From: Burkholderiaceae bacterium
GTDB lineage: Bacteria; Pseudomonadota; Gammaproteobacteria; Burkholderiales; Burkholderiaceae_C
Length of the DNA: 57,809 bases
Assembly (NCBI GenBank): GCA_004323695.1
Contig: SCRU01000162.1
Span: 1-57,809, forward strand
Reading direction: 5' to 3'
Notes under the pieces: generated by a model
What the model was told of the DNA's origin: nothing
The model's database searches: none
What the model saw: only the letters and a program-made list of their open reading frames with translations
Shown here: positions 50,316 through 57,809 of the stretch, piece by piece
How positions within the stretch are numbered: position 1 is the stretch's first letter
How the letters are laid out: each line of letters opens with the position of its first letter
Translations under genes and position numbers: made by a program

Positions 50316-50538
50316 GCGGCGCTGGCGCTGCGCTTGTGGTCCAGCCACGCATACCTATCACGTTGCCCGCCAACCCGTCGCCATGACCCAACACATCGGC
50401 ATGGTCGGCCGCGATGTCGAGCCATTCGCCGTCGGCCGCGCACGGTCGCACGACGTCTTGCCGGGCAGGCAGCGTTCCGGTAGCGCAAACATCGCCGTGG
50501 CCAGCTTGCGAAAGCTGCTGCAGCGGCAGTGTGCGTGA
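50316..50538 (+). pseudogene. decayed MFS 3' end and racemase 5' end
   Basis: This stretch shows no intact gene in the 341-base gap after comM. Its first part (ALALRLW frame) matches the end of the MFS gene near 57.7 kb (ALALRVW), and about 64 bases on, ATGACCCAACACATCGG matches the racemase start ATGCCCCAACACATCGG at 57733. The distance is 63 to 64 bases in both places. A short frame (MTQHIGMVGRD, 51 residues, 50383-50538) continues but diverges after residue 9. It looks like a remnant of a second copy of the MFS-racemase junction. Confidence 0.65.
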
Positions 50539-50629
50539 TACTATGCATGCGGTCGAAATCTGCGGGTTCGGCCCTTGCGACCGCCATCTCGCAGCGAAAC
50601 AAAAGCTTTGCCAAAGAAAAGGAGACCAC

Positions 50630-52207
50630 ATGAACGTCGTGTATCCCGCAACCTTCCGGCGCTTGCGTATCGGCTCGGTCGTGCTGGCCACCCTGCTGAC
50701 CGTTGGTTTCGCGGCGCAAGCCTTCGGCCAGGGCATGCCGGCGCCGTCGCCGAACGCCACGCTCACGATCGGCATCGGCGTCGATCTCGATACGGTCGAC
50801 CCGGCCCAGCAGACGACCACGACGGTGCAGAATGTGATCGACTATGGCCTGCAGACCCTGGTGGCGTTCGACACGCAGGGCAAGATCAAGCCGCTGCTCG
50901 CTACCTCCTGGGAGACGTCCAAGGACGGTCTGACGCTGACCTTCAAACTTCGCCAAGGGGTGAAGTTCCATGATGGCACGCCGTTCAATGCCGAGGCGGT
51001 CGCGTTCTCGCTCGACCGCCTGATCAGCGGCAAGGTCAAAGTGCCGATCGGCGCGGGCTTCAAGTCGATGCAGAGCATCGAGGCGGTCAACCCAACGACG
51101 GTCGCGGTCCACCTGAAGCACCCGGACCCCAACCTGCTGCCGAACCTGTCGACGACGATGGCGTCGATCTTCTCGCCGACGTCGGCGAGCAAGGACGGCA
51201 ACTCGCCGACGAACATCGTGCACCCGGTCGGTACCGGCCCCTACCAGTTCACGCACTGGACCAAGGGCAGCGAGGTGGTCTACACGCGGGTCGATGACTA
51301 CTGGGGCCAGAAGCCTTACTACAAGACGGTCGACTTCAAGATCATCCCGGAGGCGAACTCCCGTGAGGCCGGGCTGCTCGCAGGGCAGCTCGACGTGATC
51401 ATGAACCCGCCGGTGACGGACCTTCAGTCTCTGTCACAGAACTCTGCGGTCAAGCTGCTGAAGGCGCCGAGCGACCGCTCGGTCTTCATCGCGATCAACA
51501 CGACGAAGCCGCCGTTCGACAACGTCAAGGTTCGCCAGGCACTGAACTATGCGGTCGACAAGAACGCGATCATCAAGAATGTGATGTTCGACTCCGTCAA
51601 TCCCATGGACTCGGCATTCCCCTCGTCGCTGACCGGCTACTGCAAGGTCGGCGCCTACGACTACAACCCCGACAAGGCCAAGCAGCTTCTGTCGGAAGCC
51701 GGCGTCAAGAACCTGAAGATCACGCTGGGTTCACCGACCGGTCGCTATATCCAGGACATCCAGTTCGCGCAGGCCATCTCGGGATACTTGCGCAAAGTGG
51801 GGATCGACGCCAACGTTCGCACGATGGACTGGCCGTCGTACGTATCGGCCATGCTGAACAAAAACGGGCCGTTCGACCTCCACGTGCTGGGATGGGCCCC
51901 CGGCGCCCTCGACGGCCCGACCCAGTTGCAGATGTTCACCGGGGGCAGCATCCCGCCCAAGGGGCTGAACACGTCGTTCTTCTCGACTCCGGCGATCGAC
52001 AAGCTGGCCTCCGAGGCGGCGTTGAACCTCGACGAAGCCAGCCGCCACCAGCAGCTCTGCCAGATCCAGAAAGATGTCTGGCAGCAGGCACCGTGGATCT
52101 TCCTGTGGAGCCAAACCCTGATCCTGGCCTACAACTCCAAGATCACCGGCGTGTCGTACCTGCCGAACGAGAAGTTCGAGACAATGGCGGTACACCCGAA
52201 GCCATGA
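50630..52207 (+). CDS. Dpp-type ABC importer substrate-binding protein
   Basis: A 525-residue periplasmic SBP_bac_5 protein. The signal peptide runs to about residue 33 (VVLATLLTVGFAAQAFGQ). Typical segments are IGVDLDTVDPAQQ, TTVQNVIDYGLQTLVAFD, LATSWETSKDGLTLTFKLRQGVKFHDGTPFNAEAVAFSLDRL and GTGPYQFTHW. It carries peptides, opines or similar solutes to the permease pair. It is the first gene of a five-gene importer operon. AAGGAG precedes the ATG and an extended -10 (TG-A-TACTAT, 50536-50544) may be the promoter. Its substrate is unknown. Confidence 0.92.
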   Translation: MNVVYPATFRRLRIGSVVLATLLTVGFAAQAFGQGMPAPSPNATLTIGIGVDLDTVDPAQQTTTTVQNVIDYGLQTLVAFDTQGKIKPLLATSWETSKDGLTLTFKLRQGVKFHDGTPFNAEAVAFSLDRLISGKVKVPIGAGFKSMQSIEAVNPTTVAVHLKHPDPNLLPNLSTTMASIFSPTSASKDGNSPTNIVHPVGTGPYQFTHWTKGSEVVYTRVDDYWGQKPYYKTVDFKIIPEANSREAGLLAGQLDVIMNPPVTDLQSLSQNSAVKLLKAPSDRSVFIAINTTKPPFDNVKVRQALNYAVDKNAIIKNVMFDSVNPMDSAFPSSLTGYCKVGAYDYNPDKAKQLLSEAGVKNLKITLGSPTGRYIQDIQFAQAISGYLRKVGIDANVRTMDWPSYVSAMLNKNGPFDLHVLGWAPGALDGPTQLQMFTGGSIPPKGLNTSFFSTPAIDKLASEAALNLDEASRHQQLCQIQKDVWQQAPWIFLWSQTLILAYNSKITGVSYLPNEKFETMAVHPKP

Positions 52208-52264
52208 CGTGCGAATCTCGGCGGCGCGGGGCGGCCACGCCGGCCGCGTGAACGACTTCGGCGC

Positions 52265-53194
52265 GTGAGCGGCTTTCTGCGATACCTGGCGCGGCGACTC
52301 GTCGCGGCCATCGTCACGCTGCTCGGGGTGATCCTGGTGATGGTGCTGCTCGTGCGGGCGCTGCCCGGGGACGCCGCACAGATCATCGCCGGCCTTCAGG
52401 CCACCCCCGAACAGGTCGAACAAGTGCGAATCTCGATGGGCCTGGACCAGCCCGTTGCGGTGCAGTACTGGCGCTACCTCGAGAACATCGCGCACGGCAG
52501 CCTCGGGATGTCGGCCCGGTTCGGCACGCCGGTGCTCTCGGAGATCGGCCATCGCCTGCCGTACACCGTCGTGCTCGCGGTCTGCGGCACGCTGTTTGGA
52601 GCGGTCTTCGGCATTGCGCTGGGCGTGCTGGCGGCCACGCACAAGGGGCGCTGGCTCGATGCCCTGGGCTCGATGCTCGGCGTCGCGGGCATCTCGATGC
52701 CGGTGTACTGGCTGGGCATCCTGCTGATCGTGCTGTTCTCGGTGCAACTCAAGCTGCTGCCGATCGGCGGCGCCGACCAACTCTCCAGCCTGGTGATGCC
52801 GACGATCACGCTTGGCGTGTTCTCAATGGCCGTCGTCTCCCGGATGACGCGCTCGACGATGCTCGACACGCTCGACCAGGACTACGTGCGCACGGTACGC
52901 GCCAAGGGCGTGCCCGAGCGGGTGGCGGTGCGGCACGCGCTGCGCAACGCCTTCATTCCGATCCTGACGGTGATCGGCCTGCAGTTCGGCACGCTGCTGG
53001 GTGGCGCGGTCCTGACCGAAACGGTGTTCTCGTGGCCCGGCATCGGCCAGTTGCTGGTGCAGTCGATCAACAACCGGGATTTCCCGCTCGTGCAGGGCAT
53101 CGTCTTCGTCTTCGCGGCCATGTTCATCGTGCTCAACATCATCACCGATCTGCTGTATTCGGTGGTCGACCCACGCGTGAGGCTGTACCGATGA
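52265..53194 (+). CDS. Dpp-type ABC importer permease (DppB-like)
   Basis: A 309-residue inner-membrane permease with six helices. MSGFLRYLARRLVAAIVTLLGVILVMVLLVRALPGDAA is the DppB-type N-terminus, and the EAA loop is DYVRTVRAKGVPERVAVRHALRNAFIP. It binds the ATPases through that loop. The start is a GTG 57 bases after the binding protein gene. The TGA overlaps the ATG of the next permease. No anomaly was seen. Confidence 0.93.
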   Translation: MSGFLRYLARRLVAAIVTLLGVILVMVLLVRALPGDAAQIIAGLQATPEQVEQVRISMGLDQPVAVQYWRYLENIAHGSLGMSARFGTPVLSEIGHRLPYTVVLAVCGTLFGAVFGIALGVLAATHKGRWLDALGSMLGVAGISMPVYWLGILLIVLFSVQLKLLPIGGADQLSSLVMPTITLGVFSMAVVSRMTRSTMLDTLDQDYVRTVRAKGVPERVAVRHALRNAFIPILTVIGLQFGTLLGGAVLTETVFSWPGIGQLLVQSINNRDFPLVQGIVFVFAAMFIVLNIITDLLYSVVDPRVRLYR

Positions 53195-54078
53195 CGCCGA
53201 CGGCAATCGGCAGCGCGCAGGACGCGGCGCCGCAAGCGCAGCGCACGTCGCTGAAGAAGCTGCGCACGTTCGCGCGCAACAAGGGTGCGGTGATCGGCAT
53301 CGTCATCCTGCTGGTGCTCGCTGGGGCAGCGATCTTCGCGCCGCTGCTCACGCCATACGATCCGACCGCCCAGGATCTGTCCAGCGCGTTTCTTTCGCCG
53401 TCGGCGATGCATCCTTTCGGCACCGACGATCTCGGCCAGGACATCCTCGCGCGCGTCATGTATGGTGGGCGCTACACGCTGGCCATCGGCGCGGTCGCGG
53501 TCGCCATCGCTGCGGTGATCGGCGTGCCGCTCGGGCTGATTTCGGGCTACGTCGGCGGTGCGACCGACATGCTGATCCAGCGCGTCACGGACATCCTGCT
53601 GTCGTTCAACCCGTTCCTGCTCGCGCTGGTGCTGGTGGCCGTGTTCGGCGTCGGCATCGAAACGGTGACGATTGCCGCCGGGGTCGGCGTGATCCCGCAG
53701 TTCATCCGGCTGGCCCGCGGCCAGGCACTGTCGCTGCGCGAAGAGGTGTACATCGAGGCTGCCATCGCGTTCGGCGAGAGTTCGACCGCGATCCTCGTGC
53801 GGCACGTGCTGCGCAATGCGCTCACGCCGATCATCGTGTATGCGACGCTGAACATCGGGGTAACGATCCTGGTCGCCGCGGGTCTCGGCTTCCTGGGTCT
53901 CGGCGTGCAGCCACCGACCCCCGAGTGGGGGACGATGCTCGGAACCGCGCGCTCCTTCATCTTCAAGGCCTCGTACCAGCTGACCTTTCCGGGGCTCGCG
54001 ATCTTCCTCGCGGTGCTGAGCTTCAACCTCGTGGGCGACGGACTGCGCGACGCCCTCGACCCGAGCCTGCGGGAGTAG
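53191..54078 (+). CDS. Dpp-type ABC importer permease (DppC-like)
   Basis: A 295-residue permease with an N-terminal OppC_N helix ([24 protein letters not shown]) and the sequence [24 protein letters not shown]. The EAA loop is [29 protein letters not shown], and [20 protein letters not shown] is typical of DppC. It overlaps the DppB-like gene by four bases and precedes the ATPase gene by six. It forms the heterodimeric channel with the DppB-like protein. Confidence 0.93.
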   Translation: MTPTAIGSAQDAAPQAQRTSLKKLRTFARNKGAVIGIVILLVLAGAAIFAPLLTPYDPTAQDLSSAFLSPSAMHPFGTDDLGQDILARVMYGGRYTLAIGAVAVAIAAVIGVPLGLISGYVGGATDMLIQRVTDILLSFNPFLLALVLVAVFGVGIETVTIAAGVGVIPQFIRLARGQALSLREEVYIEAAIAFGESSTAILVRHVLRNALTPIIVYATLNIGVTILVAAGLGFLGLGVQPPTPEWGTMLGTARSFIFKASYQLTFPGLAIFLAVLSFNLVGDGLRDALDPSLRE

Positions 54079-54084
54079 CGGCCC

Positions 54085-55125
54085 ATGCCCGAGCGTGATG
54101 CACCGCTGCTGTCGATCCGGGACCTGCGGATCACCTTCCGCACCCGCACGGAATCGGTGCGCGCCGTCGACGGCGTGAGCTTCGACGTGTACCGGGGCGA
54201 GACGCTCGGCGTGGTCGGCGAGTCGGGCTGCGGCAAGAGCGTGACGATGCTGTCGGTGCTGCGGCTCATCCCGCCCTCCACCCGGGTCGAGACGTCCGGC
54301 CAGATCCTGTTCGATGGCAAGAACCTGCTGCAAGCGTCCAAGCGCGAGATCCGCCACATCCGGGGCCGGCGCATCGCGCTGATTCCGCAGGACCCGATGA
54401 CCTGTCTCGATCCGGTGCTGAAGGTCGGCCGACAGATTCGCGAGGCCCTGGAGGCGCACGGGAAGCTGGACGCCGCCGAGGTCGAACGGCGTGGCGTGGC
54501 GTTGCTGGAAACGGTCGGCATCCCGGAAGCGGGGCGCCGCTACGACCAGTTTCCGCATGAATATTCCGGCGGCATGCGCCAGCGCGCGATGATCGCGATG
54601 GGGGTCGCCAACGCCCCCTCGCTGCTGATCGCCGACGAGCCGACCACCGCCCTGGACGTGACGATCCAGGCTCAGATCATGGACGTGCTGCGTGCGGCGC
54701 AGCGTGACACCGGCGCGAGCCTCGTGCTGGTCAGCCACGACCTCGGACTGATCGCCGAGATGGCCGACCGGGTCGTCGTGATGTACGCGGGCCACGTCGT
54801 CGAATCGGCCGCGGTGCAGGCGATCTTCTCGGCACCCCGGCATCCGTACACGCTCGGCCTGATCGGCAGCCTGCCGCAGACGACGGGGAACGAGAAATGG
54901 CTGCGGCCGATCCCGGGCAGTCCGCCGGATCTGGCTCACGTGCCCTCCGGCTGCCCGTTCCACCCGCGCTGTTTTCTCGCGCGCGGCCGGGAAATCTGTC
55001 GCACGACGCGCCCCGAACTGCAATCAGTCGCGGCCGGCGAGCATCGCTCGGCCTGCCATTTCGTCGCCGAGCTGGAAGGCGCGAGCGCGGTGCCGGCAGC
55101 GACACACGGCGGAGGTGCCGCGTGA
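54085..55125 (+). CDS. Dpp-type ABC importer ATPase (DppD-like)
   Basis: A 346-residue ATPase with Walker A GESGCGKS at 45-52, ABC signature YSGGMRQR at 160-167, Walker [13 protein letters not shown], and the C-terminal oligopeptide domain ([24 protein letters not shown]) with its iron-sulfur-type Cys residues. It powers transport with the DppF-like partner, whose GTG start overlaps its stop. No anomaly was seen. Confidence 0.94.
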   Translation: MPERDAPLLSIRDLRITFRTRTESVRAVDGVSFDVYRGETLGVVGESGCGKSVTMLSVLRLIPPSTRVETSGQILFDGKNLLQASKREIRHIRGRRIALIPQDPMTCLDPVLKVGRQIREALEAHGKLDAAEVERRGVALLETVGIPEAGRRYDQFPHEYSGGMRQRAMIAMGVANAPSLLIADEPTTALDVTIQAQIMDVLRAAQRDTGASLVLVSHDLGLIAEMADRVVVMYAGHVVESAAVQAIFSAPRHPYTLGLIGSLPQTTGNEKWLRPIPGSPPDLAHVPSGCPFHPRCFLARGREICRTTRPELQSVAAGEHRSACHFVAELEGASAVPAATHGGGAA

Positions 55126-56213
55126 CGGACGAACGCCGCACGCGCGGCGAGGTGATCCTGCGGGCGCGCAAGCTCGTCAAGCACTTCCCGATCATGCAAG
55201 GCCTGCTGCACCGCACGGTCGGCCAGGTGCATGCGCTCGACGGTGTCGAGCTCGACGTGGCGACCGGCGAGACGCTGGGTGTCGTCGGCGAGTCCGGTTG
55301 TGGCAAGACGACGCTCGGGCGTACGCTGATCCGGCTGATCGACCCGACCAGCGGAAGCATCGAGTTCAAGGGCCAGGACATCACTGCACTCACGCGCAGC
55401 CAGATGCGCAGCGTGCGGCGCAGCATGCAGATCGTGTTCCAGAATCCGTTCGCCTCGCTCGACCCGCGCATGACGGTGCTGAACCTGATTGCCGAGCCGT
55501 TGCGCGTGCATGGCCTGTACGAGCGCGGCGATGGCCCGCGGCAGGTGGCCCGGCTGATGGAGACCGTCGGCCTGAGCCCGGCCCACGCCAAGCGCTATCC
55601 GCACGAGTTCTCCGGCGGGCAGCGCCAGCGCATCGGTATCGCCCGGGCCCTGGCCCTGAACCCGGACCTGCTGGTGCTCGACGAGCCGGTTTCCGCGCTC
55701 GACGTGTCGATCCAGGCGCAGGTGGTCAACCTGCTCAAGAGCGTGCAGGACGAATTCCACCTCGCCTACCTCTTCATCGCGCACGACCTGACGGTCGTGC
55801 GGCACATCTCCGACCGCGTCGCGGTGATGTATCTTGGCAAGATCGTCGAAACCGGCACGCGCGAGGCCGTCTACGGCGAACCGAGTCACCCCTACACGCA
55901 GGCGCTGCTGGCGGCCGCACCGGTGCCCGATCCGGGCGCACGCGGCGTGCGCAAGCGCATCGTCCTCCGCGGCGAAGTGCCAAGCCCGGCCAACCCACCG
56001 TCGGGCTGCCGCTTCCGAACGCGCTGCTGGAAGGCGCAGCCCATCTGCGCCGAGCAGGAGCCCGAGCTGATCGACCGCGGCCAGGGCCATCCGGTCGCCT
56101 GCCACTTCGCGGAAGTGGACAGCGCGGTCGCGCTGCCGGAGGTCTCGGCCCCGGCGGCGCTGATCCGCCCCCCGTCGCAGCCTGCGGATAGCGCGGACGG
56201 GCGACAGCCCTGA
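55122..56213 (+). CDS. Dpp-type ABC importer ATPase (DppF-like)
   Basis: A 363-residue ATPase with Walker [10 protein letters not shown] at 56-64, [15 protein letters not shown] (Q-loop), [19 protein letters not shown] (signature), [12 protein letters not shown] (Walker B) and the C-terminal [22 protein letters not shown]. The start is a GTG with GGAGGTGCC before it, overlapping the stop of the DppD-like gene (GTGA). It completes the importer. The 122 bases after it show nothing recognisable before the comM fragment. Confidence 0.93.
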   Translation: MTDERRTRGEVILRARKLVKHFPIMQGLLHRTVGQVHALDGVELDVATGETLGVVGESGCGKTTLGRTLIRLIDPTSGSIEFKGQDITALTRSQMRSVRRSMQIVFQNPFASLDPRMTVLNLIAEPLRVHGLYERGDGPRQVARLMETVGLSPAHAKRYPHEFSGGQRQRIGIARALALNPDLLVLDEPVSALDVSIQAQVVNLLKSVQDEFHLAYLFIAHDLTVVRHISDRVAVMYLGKIVETGTREAVYGEPSHPYTQALLAAAPVPDPGARGVRKRIVLRGEVPSPANPPSGCRFRTRCWKAQPICAEQEPELIDRGQGHPVACHFAEVDSAVALPEVSAPAALIRPPSQPADSADGRQP

Positions 56214-56335
56214 CGAGCGACATTTCCGTCCGCGCCGAGCGCCTCGCGGCAGCGCACGGATCGCCGGCACCGTTGCTGTCGGAGATATCAAGGAACCGGC
56301 AGATTGATGTCGAGGGCCTTCGGAGCACTGAACCA

Positions 56336-56408
56336 TTTGCCGCGCGCGGCGCTCGAAGCGCTGCGCGAGCCGCTGGAGACCGGCTGCATCATCATTTCAC
56401 GCGCGCAG
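56336..56408 (+). pseudogene. fragment of comM (Walker B region)
   Basis: About 70 bases match the comM gene at about 49710-49780: the frame RAALEALREPLETG-I--ISRA is kept with only a few changes. Nothing else of comM is present. It sits between the ABC importer operon and the MFS gene and marks a duplication boundary. Confidence 0.85.
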
Positions 56409-56475
56409 CCCCCGCTGCACGCAGCCACCGGAACCTATAGACTCCAATCCTTTTGCAAATTCCAGGGTTCAACAC

Positions 56476-57705
56476 GTGCCTCAATTTCAGGCAACTCCAC
56501 TCACGCCGGCAATCGCCGCGCCGCTCCCGGCGTCTACTCCGCTCGAGGCGCCCCTGGTCTTGCTGCTGGCCAGCGGCGCCGGACTGGCCGCGGCATCGCT
56601 CTATTACAGTCAGCCCATGCTCGGGCTGCTCAGCGCGCAATTCCACGCATCGGGCGAGTCCGTCGGGTTGATCCCCACGCTCACACAGTTCGGCTATGCG
56701 CTGGGGCTGTTTTTTCTGGCGCCGCTGGGCGACCGCTACGATCGGCGGCGCATCATTTTGCTGAAAGCCGCCGTGCTCTGCCTTGCGTTACTGCTGACGG
56801 CGGCGGCCCAGTCCATCGAGGGTCTGGCCATGGCCAGCCTCGTGATCGGCCTGGCCGCCACCATGGCACAAGACATCGTTCCCGCCGCGGCCACGCTGGC
56901 GCCCGAGGCGCGGCGCGGCAAGGTGGTGGGCACCGTGATGACCGGACTATTGCTCGGCATCCTGCTGTCGCGCGTGATCAGCGGTCTGGTGGCGCAGCGT
57001 TGGGGCTGGCGCGTGATGTTTGTTGCGGCCGCCGCCAGTATTGCGCTGATTGGCGTGGCTGCGTGGCGCCGGCTTCCGCGCTTCGAGGTCACCACTCGCC
57101 TGTCTTACGGCGCATTGCTGCGTTCGCTGGCGAGCCTGTGGATGCGGCACCGCGCATTGCGGCGCGCGTCAACAGCGCAGGGCCTGCTGTCGGTCAGCTT
57201 CAGCGCCTTCTGGTCCACCCTGGCCGTGATGCTGCATGCCAGGCCATTCCACATGGGCGCCGCCGTGGCCGGCGCGTTTGGTCTTGCAGGCGCGGCGGGC
57301 GCGTTGGCGGCCCCGATCGCGGGCCGGCTGGCAGATCGGCGTGGCCCCGGCATCGTCACCCGGTTCGGCGCGGCGCTGGTCGTGCTTGCCTTTGCGGCCA
57401 TGTCGCTGGGCTCGCTGCTGGACGTCGGGGCGCAACTGTGGGTGCTGGTCATCAGCACCATCGTGTTCGACCTGGGCATTCAGTCTTCGCTGATCGCCCA
57501 CCAGCACATCGTGTACAGCATCGATGCCGGCGCGCGCAGCCGCCTCAATGCCGTGCTGATGACTGCCATGTTCATCGGCATGGCGGTGGGTTCGGCCATC
57601 GGCGCGCTGCTGTTTGCGCAATGGGGCTGGATCGCGGTCACGCTGCTGGCCACGATGTCGGCGCTGGGCGCGCTGGCATTGCGTGTGTGGCCGCGCAGCG
57701 TCTGA
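56476..57705 (+). CDS. MFS transporter (inner-membrane permease)
   Basis: A 409-residue permease with twelve helices. The N-terminal half has ASLYYSQPMLGLLSAQFHASGESVGLIPTLTQFGYALGLFFLAPLGDRYDRRRIILLKAA with the MFS motif A (GDRYDRRR), and TVMTGLLLGILLSRVISGLVAQRWGWRVMF. It resembles MFS exporters of the AraJ/YdhP type. The start is a GTG; a better ribosome site is not obvious. Its 3' end and the first bases of the next gene are duplicated in decayed form near 50.3-50.4 kb. The substrate is unknown. Confidence 0.9.
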   Translation: MPQFQATPLTPAIAAPLPASTPLEAPLVLLLASGAGLAAASLYYSQPMLGLLSAQFHASGESVGLIPTLTQFGYALGLFFLAPLGDRYDRRRIILLKAAVLCLALLLTAAAQSIEGLAMASLVIGLAATMAQDIVPAAATLAPEARRGKVVGTVMTGLLLGILLSRVISGLVAQRWGWRVMFVAAAASIALIGVAAWRRLPRFEVTTRLSYGALLRSLASLWMRHRALRRASTAQGLLSVSFSAFWSTLAVMLHARPFHMGAAVAGAFGLAGAAGALAAPIAGRLADRRGPGIVTRFGAALVVLAFAAMSLGSLLDVGAQLWVLVISTIVFDLGIQSSLIAHQHIVYSIDAGARSRLNAVLMTAMFIGMAVGSAIGALLFAQWGWIAVTLLATMSALGALALRVWPRSV

Positions 57706-57732
57706 CGGGCATTTGCCAGCGGAGTCATCACC

Positions 57733-57809
57733 ATGCCCCAACACATCGGTATCGTCGGCTGCTCTGCCGAAGGCGCAGCGCTTTGCTACCGCACCATCTG
57801 CGCGGAAGG
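57733..57809 (+). CDS. Asp/Glu racemase-family protein, N-terminal part
   Basis: Only the first 25 codons are in the window: MPQHIGIVGCSAEGAALCYRT, then ICAEG. This is the start of an aspartate/glutamate racemase-type protein, which interconverts D and L acidic amino acids without cofactor using two Cys. GGAG lies nine bases before the ATG. The ATG is 27 bases after the MFS stop, so the two genes are probably co-transcribed. Confidence 0.75.
   Translation, partial: MPQHIGIVGCSAEGAALCYRTICAE

Overview
The window reads as chromosomal DNA of a high-GC betaproteobacterium of the order Burkholderiales, most likely family Comamonadaceae. The basis is the gene order gatB / DUF4124 protein / pyrE / xth, the torF-glnK-amtB block next to comM, and an HPA meta-cleavage operon close to the enterobacterial type. 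The family-level call is inference from gene content, not from a marker tree. No tRNA, rRNA, CRISPR array or intact insertion sequence was seen.

Layout. 0-3 kb: end of gatB, a DUF4124 protein, pyrE and a divergent exonuclease III gene. 3.2-10.2 kb: a translationally coupled type IV pilus minor-pilin operon (fimT-pilV-pilW-pilX-pilY1-pilE) with a very large, lectin-like PilY1. 10.2-14.1 kb: two small envelope genes on the minus strand, then two HigBA-type toxin-antitoxin pairs flanking an ampG-like permease. 14.1-24.6 kb: an acyl-CoA synthetase, an OmpR-type two-component system, a candidate small RNA, nitronate monooxygenase, O-antigen ligase and two glycosyltransferases, then a zinc-finger protein, ilvE and radA. 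24.7-34.0 kb: a homoprotocatechuate degradation operon (hpaR G1 G2 E, nitrilase, D F H I) with a class II aldolase and a ketopantoate reductase-like gene at the end. 34.1-37.6 kb: alanine racemase, lysophospholipid transporter LplT and an EamA exporter. 37.8-42.5 kb: a cassette of LysR, a gamma-glutamyltransferase-like hydrolase, a CodA-like amidohydrolase and a DUF1097 membrane protein. 42.8-48.5 kb: a protein with a degenerate receiver domain, glutathione peroxidase, an SMP-30 protein and the nitrogen-regulated torF-glnK-amtB operon. 48.8-57.8 kb: comM, a complete Dpp-type ABC importer, an MFS permease and the start of an Asp/Glu racemase gene.

How it works together. The hpa genes form a full ring-cleavage route from homoprotocatechuate to pyruvate and succinic semialdehyde. 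The ring hydroxylase hpaBC is absent here, and a nitrilase sits inside the operon, so arylacetonitriles may be one source of substrate. The torF-glnK-amtB operon carries a good sigma-54 promoter and a candidate NtrC site, which fits ammonium scavenging under nitrogen limitation.

The most striking structural feature is a set of three insertion or duplication scars. The LysR/amidohydrolase cassette is bracketed by a duplicated 3' end of the EamA gene. The ABC importer is bracketed by a fragment of comM and by a decayed copy of the MFS-racemase junction. One higBA pair is bracketed by an imperfect 66-bp direct repeat. The best candidates for undescribed biology are the 37.8-42.5 kb cassette, whose amidohydrolase lacks two residues needed by cytosine deaminase, the multi-hairpin RNA candidate near 17.8 kb, the lectin-type PilY1, and a recurring -10 box placed exactly six bases before several start codons, which suggests leaderless transcripts.
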